Shown: one piece after another, positions 42,824 to 51,109 of the stretch
How positions within the stretch are numbered: position 1 is the first letter of the stretch
Layout of the letters: the number at the start of each line of letters is the position of its first letter
DNA from: Hyphomonadaceae bacterium
GTDB lineage: Bacteria > Pseudomonadota > Alphaproteobacteria > Caulobacterales > Hyphomonadaceae
Assembly: GCA_947478925.1 (NCBI GenBank)
Contig: CANJXY010000007.1
Location: forward strand, 1 to 51,109
DNA: 51,109 nt
Direction of reading: 5' to 3'
Made by a program: the position numbers and the translations under genes
The notes under the pieces: generated by a model
The model's input: only the letters and a program-made list of their open reading frames with translations
The model's database searches: none
Told to the model about the DNA's origin: nothing

Positions 42824-44095
42824 CTTCACCGCCCCGGCTTTCAACCACGCATGCACGGCGCTCGCAGCTTCAACGCCGCTCGCGGCCGCGCAGTCAGCGA
42901 TCATACCTTCTGCGCCAACCCAGTCGCCGGCGATGAATAGGCCCGGCGCATCCGCCAGTGCCACGCCCGGCCGCGCGCGATCCCAGCGCGGCATTCCGTT
43001 CGCGACCGTCATTCCGCGCAGCTCCTGCCGCATTACTTCCAGCGGACGCCAGCCCGGCATGACGAGATCCGCAATCGCCTCCAGCTCGGCGATCGCATCA
43101 CGCGATGGCCCCTCGCTTGCTGGCAGATACTTCGCGATGTGCACCACCGCCCCGCCCTCTGGCGCGAGTTTTGCCGAGCCCGAGTGCAGCGATAAATAGA
43201 ACGGCCCGTCGATACCCAGCGCGAATTCGCCCGCGCCCTCCGGAAAACGCTTCAGCGCAAGGTCCAGCGTGTTTGCGCGCACCGCTTTGGCCTCCCTTGC
43301 TTCCGCCTGCAGCGATCCCACATCAGAAGCCAGCGCCGCTGCATGGTGTGGACCCACCGCCAGGATCGTCGCGTTGCCAACACCAACACGTCCATCAGCG
43401 AGCACCACACGCGACCCATGCGCATCCGTCTCAACCCGCTCAACGCGCGCGCCAACATTCACTGTCACGCCGGCCTCCCGCGCCGCCTGCGCCAGCCCGG
43501 CGATGAAGGTCACCCAGCCATGGTCGAGATACAGCGTGCCGCCCAGCGCCATGCGGATCTGCACCAACATCGCAGAAGCCGACACATGATCCGAACCATT
43601 CGCATAGGCCGACAACCGCCCCAGCGCCTCGAGGGAAGAACGCACCACTGGCGAGAATGTCTGCGCATCTAACCAGTCCGTGAACGAGCCCTCGGCCCGC
43701 TCGCCCTTCACCAACCGCTGGAACACCCGTGCGAATACAACCTTGTCGCGTAGGCCAAACAGACTGCTCAGCATCAGCGATTTGCCATCCACCGGCAGCG
43801 AGTGCAGCCTGCCCTTCCAGATTGCCTTGCGCGACCGCGCCATGCCCCGTCCGCCTGCGTAAGCGATGCCCAGCCTGTCCAGTGCCCTTTTTAACGCCCC
43901 GCCATTGTAGAGCGCATGCGGTCCTTGATTGAGGAAGAACCCGTCCGCCGCTTTCGTCCGCGCCCGTCCGCCCAAATCCGCTGCGGACTCAAACAGCTCG
44001 ACGGCAACGCCCGATCGTCCCAGTTCCACCGCCGCGATCAAACCGGCGATCCCGCCACCGACAATGTTCACCTTGCCTGTTGATATTGCGGTCAC
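42812..44095 (-). CDS. FAD-dependent oxidoreductase (phytoene desaturase/amine oxidase-like)
   Basis: A 427-residue flavoprotein. VNIVGGGIAGLIAAVELGRS is the dinucleotide-binding fold (GGGIAG at 13-18), followed by LFESAADLGGRARTKAADGF and FLNQGPHALYNGG, the RxxR-type segment and GPH of the phytoene dehydrogenase/protoporphyrinogen oxidase superfamily; the C-terminal FAD motif is APGLFIAGDWVGAEGMIADC. The substrate is unknown. GTG at 44095 has a strong AAGGAGGTGGCT; a frame 22 codons longer starts in the operator region. It is divergent from an Rrf2 regulator that probably controls it. Confidence 0.87.
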   Translation of the reverse strand: MTAISTGKVNIVGGGIAGLIAAVELGRSGVAVELFESAADLGGRARTKAADGFFLNQGPHALYNGGALKRALDRLGIAYAGGRGMARSRKAIWKGRLHSLPVDGKSLMLSSLFGLRDKVVFARVFQRLVKGERAEGSFTDWLDAQTFSPVVRSSLEALGRLSAYANGSDHVSASAMLVQIRMALGGTLYLDHGWVTFIAGLAQAAREAGVTVNVGARVERVETDAHGSRVVLADGRVGVGNATILAVGPHHAAALASDVGSLQAEAREAKAVRANTLDLALKRFPEGAGEFALGIDGPFYLSLHSGSAKLAPEGGAVVHIAKYLPASEGPSRDAIAELEAIADLVMPGWRPLEVMRQELRGMTVANGMPRWDRARPGVALADAPGLFIAGDWVGAEGMIADCAAASGVEAASAVHAWLKAGAVKSAA

Positions 44096-44110
44096 AGCCA
44101 CCTCCTTATT

Positions 44111-44152
44111 CGGACAACTTGTATCCACTTTAATCCGGATGCTAAGTGTCCG
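44111..44152. promoter_or_regulatory. Inverted repeat between FAD oxidoreductase and Rrf2 genes
   Basis: CGGACAACTT (44111-44120) and AAGTGTCCG (44144-44152) are inverted arms that differ by one base in length; a second, shorter pair ACTT/AAGT (44127-44130, 44144-44147) lies within. The region covers most of the 98 bp between the two divergent starts, the expected place for an Rrf2 operator. Binding is inferred. Confidence 0.4.
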
Positions 44153-44193
44153 CAATAACAATCAGTCCCTGATGATCCGATGAAGGCGATCCG

Positions 44194-44682
44194 ATGAAGA
44201 TGAGCGAGGGCGTCGAGTGGACGGCCCATGCCTGCGCATTGCTCGCGGCCCTGCCGCCTGGCCTGGGCCTGCCCGCAAACGCGCTGGCCGAATTTCATTC
44301 GCTTGCGCCCGCTTACATGGCCAAGCACATGCAGGCGCTCGCGCGCGCTGGCGTCGTCGAATCCCTCCGAGGCGCCGCAGGCGGCTATCGACTCGCGCGG
44401 CCGAGTGCGGACATTTCACTGTGGGACATTGTGGAAGCAATCGAAGGAGAGGAGCCTGCCTTCCGCTGCTCCGAGATCCGCCAGCAGGGTCCGTGCGTGA
44501 CCCCAAATAGTGACTTTCGCCGCCCGTGCGAAATTCACGCAGCTTTCGGCAAGGCCGAAATGGCGTGGCGCACGCACCTCAAATCCGTATCGCTCGCCGA
44601 CGTCGCCACGGAAGTCGCGCGCAAGAGCTCCCCGCAGAAACGCGCAGCTATCACCGTCTGGTTGCAGGAAAAAATCCGCTGA
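44194..44682 (+). CDS. Rrf2 family regulator with three conserved cysteines
   Basis: A 162-residue Rrf2-type winged-helix regulator. LPANALAEFHSLAPAYMAKH and LARAGVVESLRGAAGGYRLA give the helix-turn-helix and wing. C92, C101 and C112 (FRCSEIRQQGPCVTP, FRRPCEIH) are in the place where IscR, NsrR and RirA bind an Fe-S cluster, so redox, NO or iron sensing is likely. It is closer in spacing to NsrR-like proteins than to IscR. It is divergent from the FAD oxidoreductase. ATG at 44194 and 44200 are both possible starts. Confidence 0.9.
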   Translation: MKMSEGVEWTAHACALLAALPPGLGLPANALAEFHSLAPAYMAKHMQALARAGVVESLRGAAGGYRLARPSADISLWDIVEAIEGEEPAFRCSEIRQQGPCVTPNSDFRRPCEIHAAFGKAEMAWRTHLKSVSLADVATEVARKSSPQKRAAITVWLQEKIR

Positions 44683-44701
44683 CTATTTCACGCGCCAGAC
44701 T

Positions 44702-45088
44702 TCACCCGTCCGGCTTCACTCGCCAAGGCGGGTTCAAACGGTTCTCGCCCCCGTGAAAGAGCGTGATGCGATTGCCTGCCGGATCGCGCAGTTGCGCCAT
44801 GCGCCAGAGATAGCTCATCGTCTCTGGATTACTCTCGAACACAACGCCCTTGGCCTTCAGCTCCGCGACCAATTCATCCAGCCGGTCACTCTCGAACCAG
44901 ATCCCCGGCCAATCGCCGCCTGTCCAGCCTTCAACCTTCTCGATCGAGAAGGTTGAATCTCCATCCGACATTTCGAACCGCGCATAACGGGGCGGTGCAG
45001 CGACGATCAGTTTGAGCCCCAGCGTCCGGTAGAACGCCACGCTCGCCTCATAGTCGACCAGTGGAACCGTGACCTGATTGAGCCGCAT
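44702..45088 (-). CDS. VOC (glyoxalase/bleomycin resistance) family protein
   Basis: A 128-residue vicinal-oxygen-chelate protein: MRLNQVTVPLVDYEASVAFY starts the first beta-alpha-beta-beta-beta module, GLKLIVAAPPRYARFEMSDG follows, and the second module has IWFESDRLDELVAELKAKGV and LRDPAGNRITLFHGGENR, the usual end. The metal ligands expected at H/E positions are not all conserved (Q6 at the first), so the reaction is unknown. Its ATG overlaps the DUF72 gene stop by one base, so the two are translationally coupled. Confidence 0.85.
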   Translation of the reverse strand: MRLNQVTVPLVDYEASVAFYRTLGLKLIVAAPPRYARFEMSDGDSTFSIEKVEGWTGGDWPGIWFESDRLDELVAELKAKGVVFESNPETMSYLWRMAQLRDPAGNRITLFHGGENRLNPPWRVKPDG

Positions 45089-45918
45089 CACTTCTTCTTC
45101 GCCGGAGCTTTCTTCGCGGCAGCCCTCTTAGGAACCGCTTTCTTCACCAACGCCGGTTCATCGGGGAGTTTCGGCGCAATCCCCAGCTTGGCTTGCAACG
45201 CCATCGCGGCAGCGGGATTGCGCTCCTTGGCGCCGGAGATGAAGAACACGAACACGTCCTGCTTGTTCGACCAGCCCGTCGCCAGCTTCGCGAAGCGATC
45301 AATATCCTTCTTCCCATAGCCGGTTGGCTCGTCCGCCTGCGATTGCATCAGCCGTGCAACGGCAAAATTTGAACCCTCGTGACGCACCTTTGGGAACTCA
45401 TCATCCTCGGCATAGACCACCGTCGCACAATGCTTCGTCAGCAGGTCGCGGAAGGCCGGCGTGTCGAACCCCTGCCCGCGCACCTCAAGAGCGTGGCGCA
45501 GCTGCAGCCCGTCCTTCTCCTTCGGCAACACGGACAGGAACGTACCGAAATACGCCTCGTCGAATTTCCGCGTCGCGGGGAACTGCCAGTTGATCGGCCC
45601 GAGCTTGTCCTTGAGTTGCGTGATCCCTTGATCGAGAAACATGCCCGTCGACTTCTGCATGTCCTCTTTCGTCTTGCGCACGGTCGAGAAGCGATGCGCT
45701 TTCAGGCTGAACACGAAGCCATCCGGCGCCGTGTCGCGCCACTTCGCGAACGTGTCCGGCTTGAACGACGAGTAATACGTCGCGTTCACCTCAACGGCGG
45801 TCAGCGTGCGGCTCATATGGCTGAGCTGCTTCGCCTTCGACAGCCCCGCCGGGTAGAACGTCTCGTCCCACGGATCGAAGCTCCAGCCGCCAACGCCGAC
45901 CCGGATGGAATGCGCCAC
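45088..45918 (-). CDS. DUF72 family protein
   Basis: A 276-residue TIM-barrel-like DUF72 protein. Family motifs are IRVGVGGWSFDPWDETFYPA, LTAVEVNATYYSSFKPDTFA, FSLKAHRFSTVRKTKEDM and WQFPATRKFDEAYF. DUF72 resembles sugar-phosphate isomerase/endonuclease barrels; no activity is established. The C-terminal 30 residues are Lys/Ala/Pro-rich (KKAVPKRAAAKKAPAKKK), unusual in the family and like nucleic-acid-binding tails. GTG at 45918 follows GGGGAGAAGTCGC; a TTG six codons upstream is less likely. It forms an operon with the VOC gene. Confidence 0.88.
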   Translation of the reverse strand: MAHSIRVGVGGWSFDPWDETFYPAGLSKAKQLSHMSRTLTAVEVNATYYSSFKPDTFAKWRDTAPDGFVFSLKAHRFSTVRKTKEDMQKSTGMFLDQGITQLKDKLGPINWQFPATRKFDEAYFGTFLSVLPKEKDGLQLRHALEVRGQGFDTPAFRDLLTKHCATVVYAEDDEFPKVRHEGSNFAVARLMQSQADEPTGYGKKDIDRFAKLATGWSNKQDVFVFFISGAKERNPAAAMALQAKLGIAPKLPDEPALVKKAVPKRAAAKKAPAKKK

Positions 45919-46112
45919 GCGACTTCTCCCCTGCAACGCTCAATCGCAAAACGTGCCTACATCTCGGGCTTCGAGCGCGCTAGGCGCCTTGGTCACGGGA
46001 ACCGTCTTGCCCACAACGCCATGCGCTGCGCTTTTCGAGCGACCGGCCGTGTCTAAGGGCTTGGTCTGTCTTGCAGTGTGGGACTATGGTCCGACTGTTC
46101 CGGGGGGGGCCA

Positions 46113-47683
46113 ATGCTGAAACTCTGGGTGTCGATCGCTGCGATGACGTGTCTGGCCGCATGCCAGTCGGTTCGTTCGAGCCATGTCGACTATGGCGCCG
46201 GCGCGATGGCGAGCGGCCTGCAATACGCCGCGCCAAAAGCTGTGATTAAGGTGGAGCTGATCGCCAGCGCCGGCACTCTCGGCCTTTGCATCAGCCAGCC
46301 CTTCCTGATCGGTGACTCAGAAGCCAACTACGTCCTCAACACCTCGTCGAGCCTGTTTGCCGAAAACCGCTACTTCTTTGTCGTCAATCCGCAGACGCGT
46401 CTGCTCACGCACATCAACGCCACATCGGATGGCAAGGCCGGCAAGATCCTCGCGACCTTGGCCAAGAGCATCGGCGCCATTTCGGGAGCTGGCAAGAAGC
46501 GTAGCGGCGACGAGACGCGTAACCTGCTCATCAACCCGCTCGCCAACGCCACACTGTTCTAGACCTTCATCGATCCGTTCGAGTATGAAGGCTGCGATTC
46601 GGCGTCGCCTGAGAACTTACCGCGCTTGACAAGCAGTTGCATGCGCGTGCGCTCGTTTTCCTCGGCTGCAACGATGCGGCGCGCAGCGATGACAATATCC
46701 GCCAATGCCATGAGCTGGCCAGTCGTCCCGATTATGTCCGCATCACGATCGCGCCGCTCTTCAAGGTGACGCGCCGCCCGGTGTCGCAACGCGACGTGGT
46801 CGCGCCCGACGCCTGTGCCAGCTCGATATGCTATCGCGCGCCTGCGCCTTATCTGATCGGTGTGAAGGTCGGTGACATCACTGACGAGTCGCGCCTCATC
46901 ATGATGCCGAACAAGTCCCCGATCATGTCGATGAACTTGCCAGGCGGCGTCTTCGCTTCGGCCAAAGCGCGCGTCGATCTGGTGCACGGCATACCCGCCG
47001 TCGTCGGTATCAGCCAGGACAGCGAGTTGCTGCAGGTCGTCGCCATCCCCCTTGATATCATCAAGGGCTTCTTCCAGGGCGTCGGCGAAGTGTTCAGCCT
47101 TCGTATCCAATACGACAACAGCTCGGTCTCCCTCCTGAAAGCCGAAGAGGCGCGGCAGAAGGCGGAGGAGGCCTACCATTCCGGTCTGACCGCCCGCACT
47201 GCGGCCAAGCTCAGCAAAGCCCAAGCTGATCTGACAAAAGCCGTCAATGGAACGTATCAAACCGAAAAGGAGCGCTATGCCGCCATCGACGAAGCCCAGA
47301 AAGAAGCTTCCGCGGCTGCCACTGAACACAACATCGCGCTCGCTGAACTCGGCGCTACCCTTGCCAGCTTTGATGGCACCGCCGTTGACCGTAATGGTGA
47401 CGAAGCCGGCACGATCATGGACTTCATCCAGCAACCCCTCTGCGCCGCCGTCTCCGGTGACACAGACGCAGCAGCTGCGCAGAAAGCGCAAATCACGCTT
47501 CTGGATGAAACCCAGCGCATGTTCTCGATCACCGTGCTCGATAACGCAGCCGGCTCGGCCGTGCGCACGAAGGTCAATGCGTCCGCCAGCCCGTCCGGCT
47601 CGGCCCAACTTGTACCGCCCGATGTCAGCGATGCGCCGAAGGTCGATCCCGACGCGGCCAACGACAAGACCGACGAGAACTAG
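46113..47683 (+). pseudogene. Lipoprotein with coiled-coil C-terminus, broken by a stop and a frameshift
   Basis: ATG 46113 (after GGGGGGGG) starts a lipoprotein (LAAC, Cys18) that stops at TAG 46560-46562 after 149 residues. The same frame continues past the TAG with TFIDPFEYEGCDSASPE, and from about 46613 the protein carries on one frame over as ELTALDKQLHARALVFLGCN to 47683. Restoring a GAG for the TAG and one G near 46612 (SPEELTALDK) yields a single ~523-residue protein. Its second half has a coiled-coil (LKAEEARQKAEEAYHSGL, AKLSKAQADLTKAV) and a Pro/Ser tail. The downstream part lacks an ATG or RBS. Function is not recognised. Genuine inactivation and a sequencing/assembly error are both possible. 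Confidence 0.65.
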
Positions 47684-47691
47684 GAGCACGC

Positions 47692-48543
47692 ATGCGCGGC
47701 CTCATCAGCGGCTGGAAGGAACAGCGCAGCAGGGGCATGGCCAGCCTGCAGCAGACGCCTGCAGCGCCGTTCGATTTCGAGGGCTTTGCGCCACCGAATG
47801 ATACGGGTCTGGAATCCGTTATCGGTAATGACGACAGCGTCATCGTCAACGACACGGCAAACGCGCCATGGCGTCCGCTCGTCTGCATGCGTATCAAGGC
47901 GCCGGGGGAATTCCTGATCGGCTCAGGCATCCTTATCCGGCCGAACGTGATCCTAACTGCCGCACACAATGTCTATCGCCTCAACTCGAAAGCCTACGCC
48001 ACCAGCATCGTCGCGCACGTCGGAGTGACGACCGGAGGCAATGCAGGCGCTGAAGCCATCGGCGCGCGCGTGCAATGCCCGCCGCAATACGTCGCCTGCG
48101 CCGGCCCCAACGATCCCACGCGGCTGGCCTTCGACTTTGCGGTGATTCACCTGACTACGGACGCGCTGGGCAAATGGACAAAGCCGGAGTCGATCCCCGA
48201 CGTCCTCTCGCAAGCGCCAATGTCGGAGCCTGAACTGCGCGCCGCGCAGCTCACGCTCGCGGGTTATCCCGTCTATGATGGCCAACCCATAGTCCTGCGC
48301 AAAGGCCTCGGCCGCATCGTCAGCACCACCGGCACAGGCCTGCTCTACGATATGGACTCCCTTCCGGGCCAGAGCGGCGGTCCTGCCTTTCGCATCAACG
48401 AACCGTCAAAATCATTCACCTTCGCTGGCCTGCACACCACGGGGCAGGAGATTGAAAATCGCGCCCGGCGGTGGGAAGCCTCGATGCAGAAAACAGTGAA
48501 GGACTGGCTTGGCGGCGCCGCCAACAGCGCTGCAATCGCCTGA
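47692..48543 (+). CDS. Trypsin-like serine protease (V8/S1B-like)
   Basis: A 283-residue chymotrypsin-fold protease with a complete triad: H92 in NVILTAAHNVY, D148 in AFDFAVIHL and S228 in SLPGQSGGPAF. The pattern resembles V8/glutamyl endopeptidase-like S1 proteases. No signal peptide or membrane segment precedes the fold; residues 1-60 are a polar region (GMASLQQTPAAPFDFEG). It starts 8 bases after the broken lipoprotein gene, so the two were one operon, and the lipoprotein could have been its substrate or carrier (inference). Confidence 0.85.
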   Translation: MRGLISGWKEQRSRGMASLQQTPAAPFDFEGFAPPNDTGLESVIGNDDSVIVNDTANAPWRPLVCMRIKAPGEFLIGSGILIRPNVILTAAHNVYRLNSKAYATSIVAHVGVTTGGNAGAEAIGARVQCPPQYVACAGPNDPTRLAFDFAVIHLTTDALGKWTKPESIPDVLSQAPMSEPELRAAQLTLAGYPVYDGQPIVLRKGLGRIVSTTGTGLLYDMDSLPGQSGGPAFRINEPSKSFTFAGLHTTGQEIENRARRWEASMQKTVKDWLGGAANSAAIA

Positions 48544-48622
48544 TGGCAGCCGGGCCCGCCTGCATCCTTTCCTTCCCCCGCGCATTCTGGCCTATTGGCG
48601 TCCTAGTCGCGGGAGAGCGAAC

Positions 48623-49474
48623 ATGCGTTGGAGAGGCGGAGATACCGGTGGAGGCGTCGAGGATCGGCGCGGCCTTAGCGGTGGCGCAATCGCCGGCGGT
48701 GGCGGCATTGTCGGCATCGTTGCGGTGCTGGCCTATGTTTTCCTCGGCATCGATCCATCGACCACCGCGTCGATCGCGGGCGGTCTCAACATGGGCGGCG
48801 GCGCCGAACAGCGCGGCACCATGGGCACGCCCAAGGACGATGCAGGCCTCTTCGTCGATGTCATTGGTCGCAACGTCGACGATGTCTGGGCGACACAGAT
48901 CAAAGGGTACGCCAAGCCGGCTGTCGTGCTCTACGATCAAGGCACCAGCACCGGCTGCGGCTTTGGCCAGGCTGCCATGGGTCCGTTTTACTGCCCGAAC
49001 GACAAGACCGTCTATCTGGACCTATCTTTCTGGCAGCAGATGTCTACTGAGCTCGGCGCATCCGACGCCGACTTCGCCAAGGCCTATGTCATCGCCCACG
49101 AGTTCGGCCATCACATCCAGACGATGACCGGCGCGTCGCAGAAGGTGCAGCAGGCGCAACAATCGATGGGCCAGGCCGACGGCAACCGCTACTCCGTTGC
49201 TCTGGAACTCCAGGCCGATTGCTATGCCGGCGTCTGGGCTGCCAACGCCGCGAAGGTGTCCGATGGCAAGGTCGCCATGGAGGCCGGTGACCTCGAAGCC
49301 GGCCTCAAGACCGCCAACGCCATCGGTGACGATACCCTGCAGAAACGCTCAGGCGGGCGGGTCCAGCCGGAGGGCTTTACCCACGGCACGTCCGCCCAGC
49401 GGATGCGGTGGCTGCAGACCGGCTACAAGTCAGGTAATCCGTCCGCCTGCGAGGGCACGTTTGACGGGCTTTGA
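48623..49474 (+). CDS. YpfJ-type neutral zinc metallopeptidase
   Basis: A 283-residue protein of the YpfJ/zinc metallopeptidase family. The N-terminus MRWRGGDTGGGVEDRRG, a Gly-rich stretch and one helix (GIVGIVAVLAYVFLGI) are typical, the protease domain then lying in the periplasm. HEFGHH (159-164) is the HExxH-like zinc motif, and ELQADCYAGVWA supplies the third ligand Glu/Asp. GCGFGQAAMGPFYCPNDKTV has the conserved paired cysteines. Start at ATG 48623 follows GGGAGAGCGAAC. Substrate is unknown. Confidence 0.92.
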   Translation: MRWRGGDTGGGVEDRRGLSGGAIAGGGGIVGIVAVLAYVFLGIDPSTTASIAGGLNMGGGAEQRGTMGTPKDDAGLFVDVIGRNVDDVWATQIKGYAKPAVVLYDQGTSTGCGFGQAAMGPFYCPNDKTVYLDLSFWQQMSTELGASDADFAKAYVIAHEFGHHIQTMTGASQKVQQAQQSMGQADGNRYSVALELQADCYAGVWAANAAKVSDGKVAMEAGDLEAGLKTANAIGDDTLQKRSGGRVQPEGFTHGTSAQRMRWLQTGYKSGNPSACEGTFDGL

Positions 49475-49720
49475 TTCGATCCGCCACCGTTACTAATCTT
49501 TTACAGTTCAACTGCGATTCTGCCCGTGAACAGGGTCTCCCGTGCGGCCATATTACGCGAATGCAACGCCTCCCGTGCGTGACTGCAACAGCGTAGTTTA
49601 GTTGCCCGAGGGCTCTGCCCGCGCCAGTGAAGCTGGCCTATCACTGTCTGGTGACGTTCGCCGGACTGGCCGCCTTGTCAGTTATACCTTTTTCCATCCG
49701 TGCAGAGAGATTCCGATCCG

Positions 49721-50734
49721 ATGGCGCACGTCCCGACCCAAGCCGCCCTGCGCGAGATGCTTGCGCCCTTCCAGAAGGCGTCTCTCGGACGAGCCATACT
49801 TGAGGTCGCAGTCACCGCCCTTCCGCTGGCGGCGATCTGGATCACGGGCGCGTTCCTGGTCGCGGCCGGCTACTGGTGGGCCGGTCTCCTGCTTTCCATT
49901 CCCGGCGGCGCCTTCGTGGTACGCATGTTCCTGATCCAGCACGACTGCGGCCATCGCGCCTTCTTCCGCAGCCCCTGGCTTAATGACTGGGTCGGCCGCG
50001 CCGTGGGCGTCGTTACCCTCACCCCACATGATTGTTGGCGCCGTACCCACGGCATCCACCACGCCACCTCTGGCAATCTCGACCGGCGCGAGCTCGGCGC
50101 CGTGAAAACCGTCTCGGTCGAAGAATACCGCGCGATGACACCAGCGAGCCGGTTCTGGTACCGCGTCTATCGCAACCCGATCACGCTCTTCGTCGTCGGC
50201 CCGTTCTACGTCTTCTTTCTGCAGCAGCGCCTGCCGCACGGCGTGATGAAGGAAGGGTGGCGCCCTTGGGTAAGCGCGATGGGCACCAACATTGTCCTCG
50301 CCGCAGTCATCACCACGCTCATCCTCGTCGGCCGTCTCGATGCACTGCTGTTTGTCTGGCTGCCAAGCATGTTGATCGCCGCATCGACCGGCGTGTGGTT
50401 GTTCTTCGTCCAGCACCAGTTCGAGGAGACTTACTGGGCGCGGGGCAATGAGTGGAACGCCACCGAAGCAGCCCTGCGCGGGTCTTCCCACTACGACCTG
50501 CCGCCCGTACTGCGCTGGCTCACCGCCAACATCGGCATCCACCACGTCCATCACGCCAGCGCCCGCATCCCCTTCTATCGCCTGCACAAGGTGCTGAAGC
50601 ATAACCCGGCCCTGCGCGAAATCAGCCGCCTCGGCCTCTGGCAGAGCATCCGCTGCGCTGGCCTTACCCTGTGGGACGAAGGCAACCAGCGCCTGATCTC
50701 GTTCTCGCACTACGCGCGCCAGCAGCGCGCCTGA
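49721..50734 (+). CDS. Membrane fatty acid desaturase
   Basis: A 337-residue integral-membrane di-iron desaturase. Three histidine boxes are intact: H74-D-C-G-H78 (QHDCGHRAFF), H110-G-I-H113-H114 (RTHGIHHATSG) and IHHVHHASARIPFYRL. Membrane helices occur around 25-70 and 170-230. It would introduce double bonds into acyl chains of membrane lipids; regiospecificity cannot be read from the sequence. ATG at 49721 has AGAGAGA upstream; a GTG seven codons earlier is possible. Confidence 0.93.
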   Translation: MAHVPTQAALREMLAPFQKASLGRAILEVAVTALPLAAIWITGAFLVAAGYWWAGLLLSIPGGAFVVRMFLIQHDCGHRAFFRSPWLNDWVGRAVGVVTLTPHDCWRRTHGIHHATSGNLDRRELGAVKTVSVEEYRAMTPASRFWYRVYRNPITLFVVGPFYVFFLQQRLPHGVMKEGWRPWVSAMGTNIVLAAVITTLILVGRLDALLFVWLPSMLIAASTGVWLFFVQHQFEETYWARGNEWNATEAALRGSSHYDLPPVLRWLTANIGIHHVHHASARIPFYRLHKVLKHNPALREISRLGLWQSIRCAGLTLWDEGNQRLISFSHYARQQRA

Positions 50735-50835
50735 GCGATCGAGTCGAACTTCTGCGTTAGCTACTTCGCGTCGAGCAACAGCGCTGCGGGGGCCCGGCTC
50801 GGCATGCGCCATGGCGGTCACCAGCTTTTTCATAC

Positions 50836-51087
50836 GTGGCATGCGCCCTGCCGCCGCGCACCGAACGCATTTTGTTGCGTAGCCAGTCAATTGGCATTTT
50901 GGCGCGGACGCTGAGACGAGCGGCTGGCGGAACGGTTGCCATCAGCTGGACCATCTGGAGAGAAAACCCCACGCACGACGACGCTTGGGAAAAGGTGATG
51001 GCCGACCCGCGCGTGAAGAACTTGGAATTGCCCTTCGACGGCAGGCGCCTGATCTTCGGCACGTTCGGGTCTATCGCGGAGAGTTGA
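50836..51087 (+). pseudogene. 5'-truncated DUF1428 family remnant
   Basis: The frame encodes an 83-residue product whose last ~50 residues, AISWTIWRENPTHDDAWEKV then MADPRVKNLELPFDGRRLIF, match the C-terminal half of DUF1428 proteins (W-I-x-W...R-D..w-x-KVM-x-DPR...MPFDGKRMI-x-GGF). The N-terminal ~60 residues of the family are missing; upstream of 50900 the peptide is basic and unrelated. The GTG at 50836 has no RBS. It is probably a deletion remnant after the desaturase gene, although a short real protein cannot be excluded. Confidence 0.5.
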
Positions 51088-51109
51088 GACCTAGAGCGGG
51101 ATCATTTCG

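Noticed and set aside
46113-48543. Defence or toxin system built from lipoprotein plus trypsin-like protease
   Set aside because: No recognised defence domain, nuclease or NTPase is nearby, and the first gene appears broken.

Overview
The window is a GC-rich stretch of an alphaproteobacterial chromosome. It carries ccrM, the GANTC methyltransferase of the Caulobacter cell-cycle circuit, with two GANTC sites and a CtrA-type TTAACCAT motif upstream. It also encodes the ethylmalonyl-CoA pathway enzyme methylsuccinyl-CoA dehydrogenase, a HIG1-type twin-transmembrane protein and a PA0069-type radical SAM protein. A stalked or budding group such as Hyphomonadaceae/Caulobacterales fits best; this is inferred from gene content and not proven. 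I saw no phage genes, transposases, CRISPR array, rRNA or tRNA, and read the region as core/accessory chromosome.

Layout. 1-8 kb: DNA repair and modification (family 4 uracil-DNA glycosylase, ccrM), a lipoprotein MsrB, a DUF3137 membrane protein, a RibD/DHFR-like reductase and an alkylsulfatase-like metallo-hydrolase. 8-13 kb: divergent HxlR regulator/GST, cytochrome P460, methylsuccinyl-CoA dehydrogenase, a truncated haemoglobin and a PRC-barrel-like protein sharing a perfect FNR-type box, and YciB. 13-20 kb: GDSL hydrolase, DUF1993, and two consecutive tandem duplications (secreted proteins of unknown function, each with its own terminator; lipoprotein methyltransferase-fold proteins). 20-26 kb: HIG1-type protein, corrinoid adenosyltransferase with NADAR, a serine hydrolase and an S9 peptidase. 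26-31 kb: TerB-like protein, SDR, a DUF3144 tandem pair, an esterase lipoprotein and etfBA. 31-38 kb: a chitosanase/peptidoglycan-binding/membrane-anchor protein head-to-head with an unknown membrane protein, an M20 peptidase, and a membrane protein-XRE operon behind a perfect 10-10-10 inverted repeat. 38-45 kb: HupE-type protein with its transmembrane anchor partner, an exported SOD-family protein, MltA, and an FAD oxidoreductase divergent from a three-cysteine Rrf2 regulator. 45-51 kb: DUF72-VOC operon, a lipoprotein gene broken by a stop and a frameshift, a trypsin-like protease, a YpfJ-type metallopeptidase, a fatty acid desaturase and a 5'-truncated DUF1428 remnant.

How the genes work together. 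Methylsuccinyl-CoA dehydrogenase passes electrons to EtfAB, and the PduO-type enzyme supplies adenosylcobalamin needed by ethylmalonyl-CoA and methylmalonyl-CoA mutases, so the window holds scattered parts of a C2-assimilation route. The second theme is the cell envelope: about fourteen proteins have lipobox signal peptides and others have Sec-type signals or membrane anchors. They include peptidases, esterases, a murein transglycosylase, MsrB and an SOD-family protein.

The most rewarding places for a second look are the ccrM leader, the FNR-type box at 12016, the operator-like palindrome at 36961, the lipoprotein methyltransferase pair, the chitosanase/membrane protein pair and the disrupted gene at 46113-47683.
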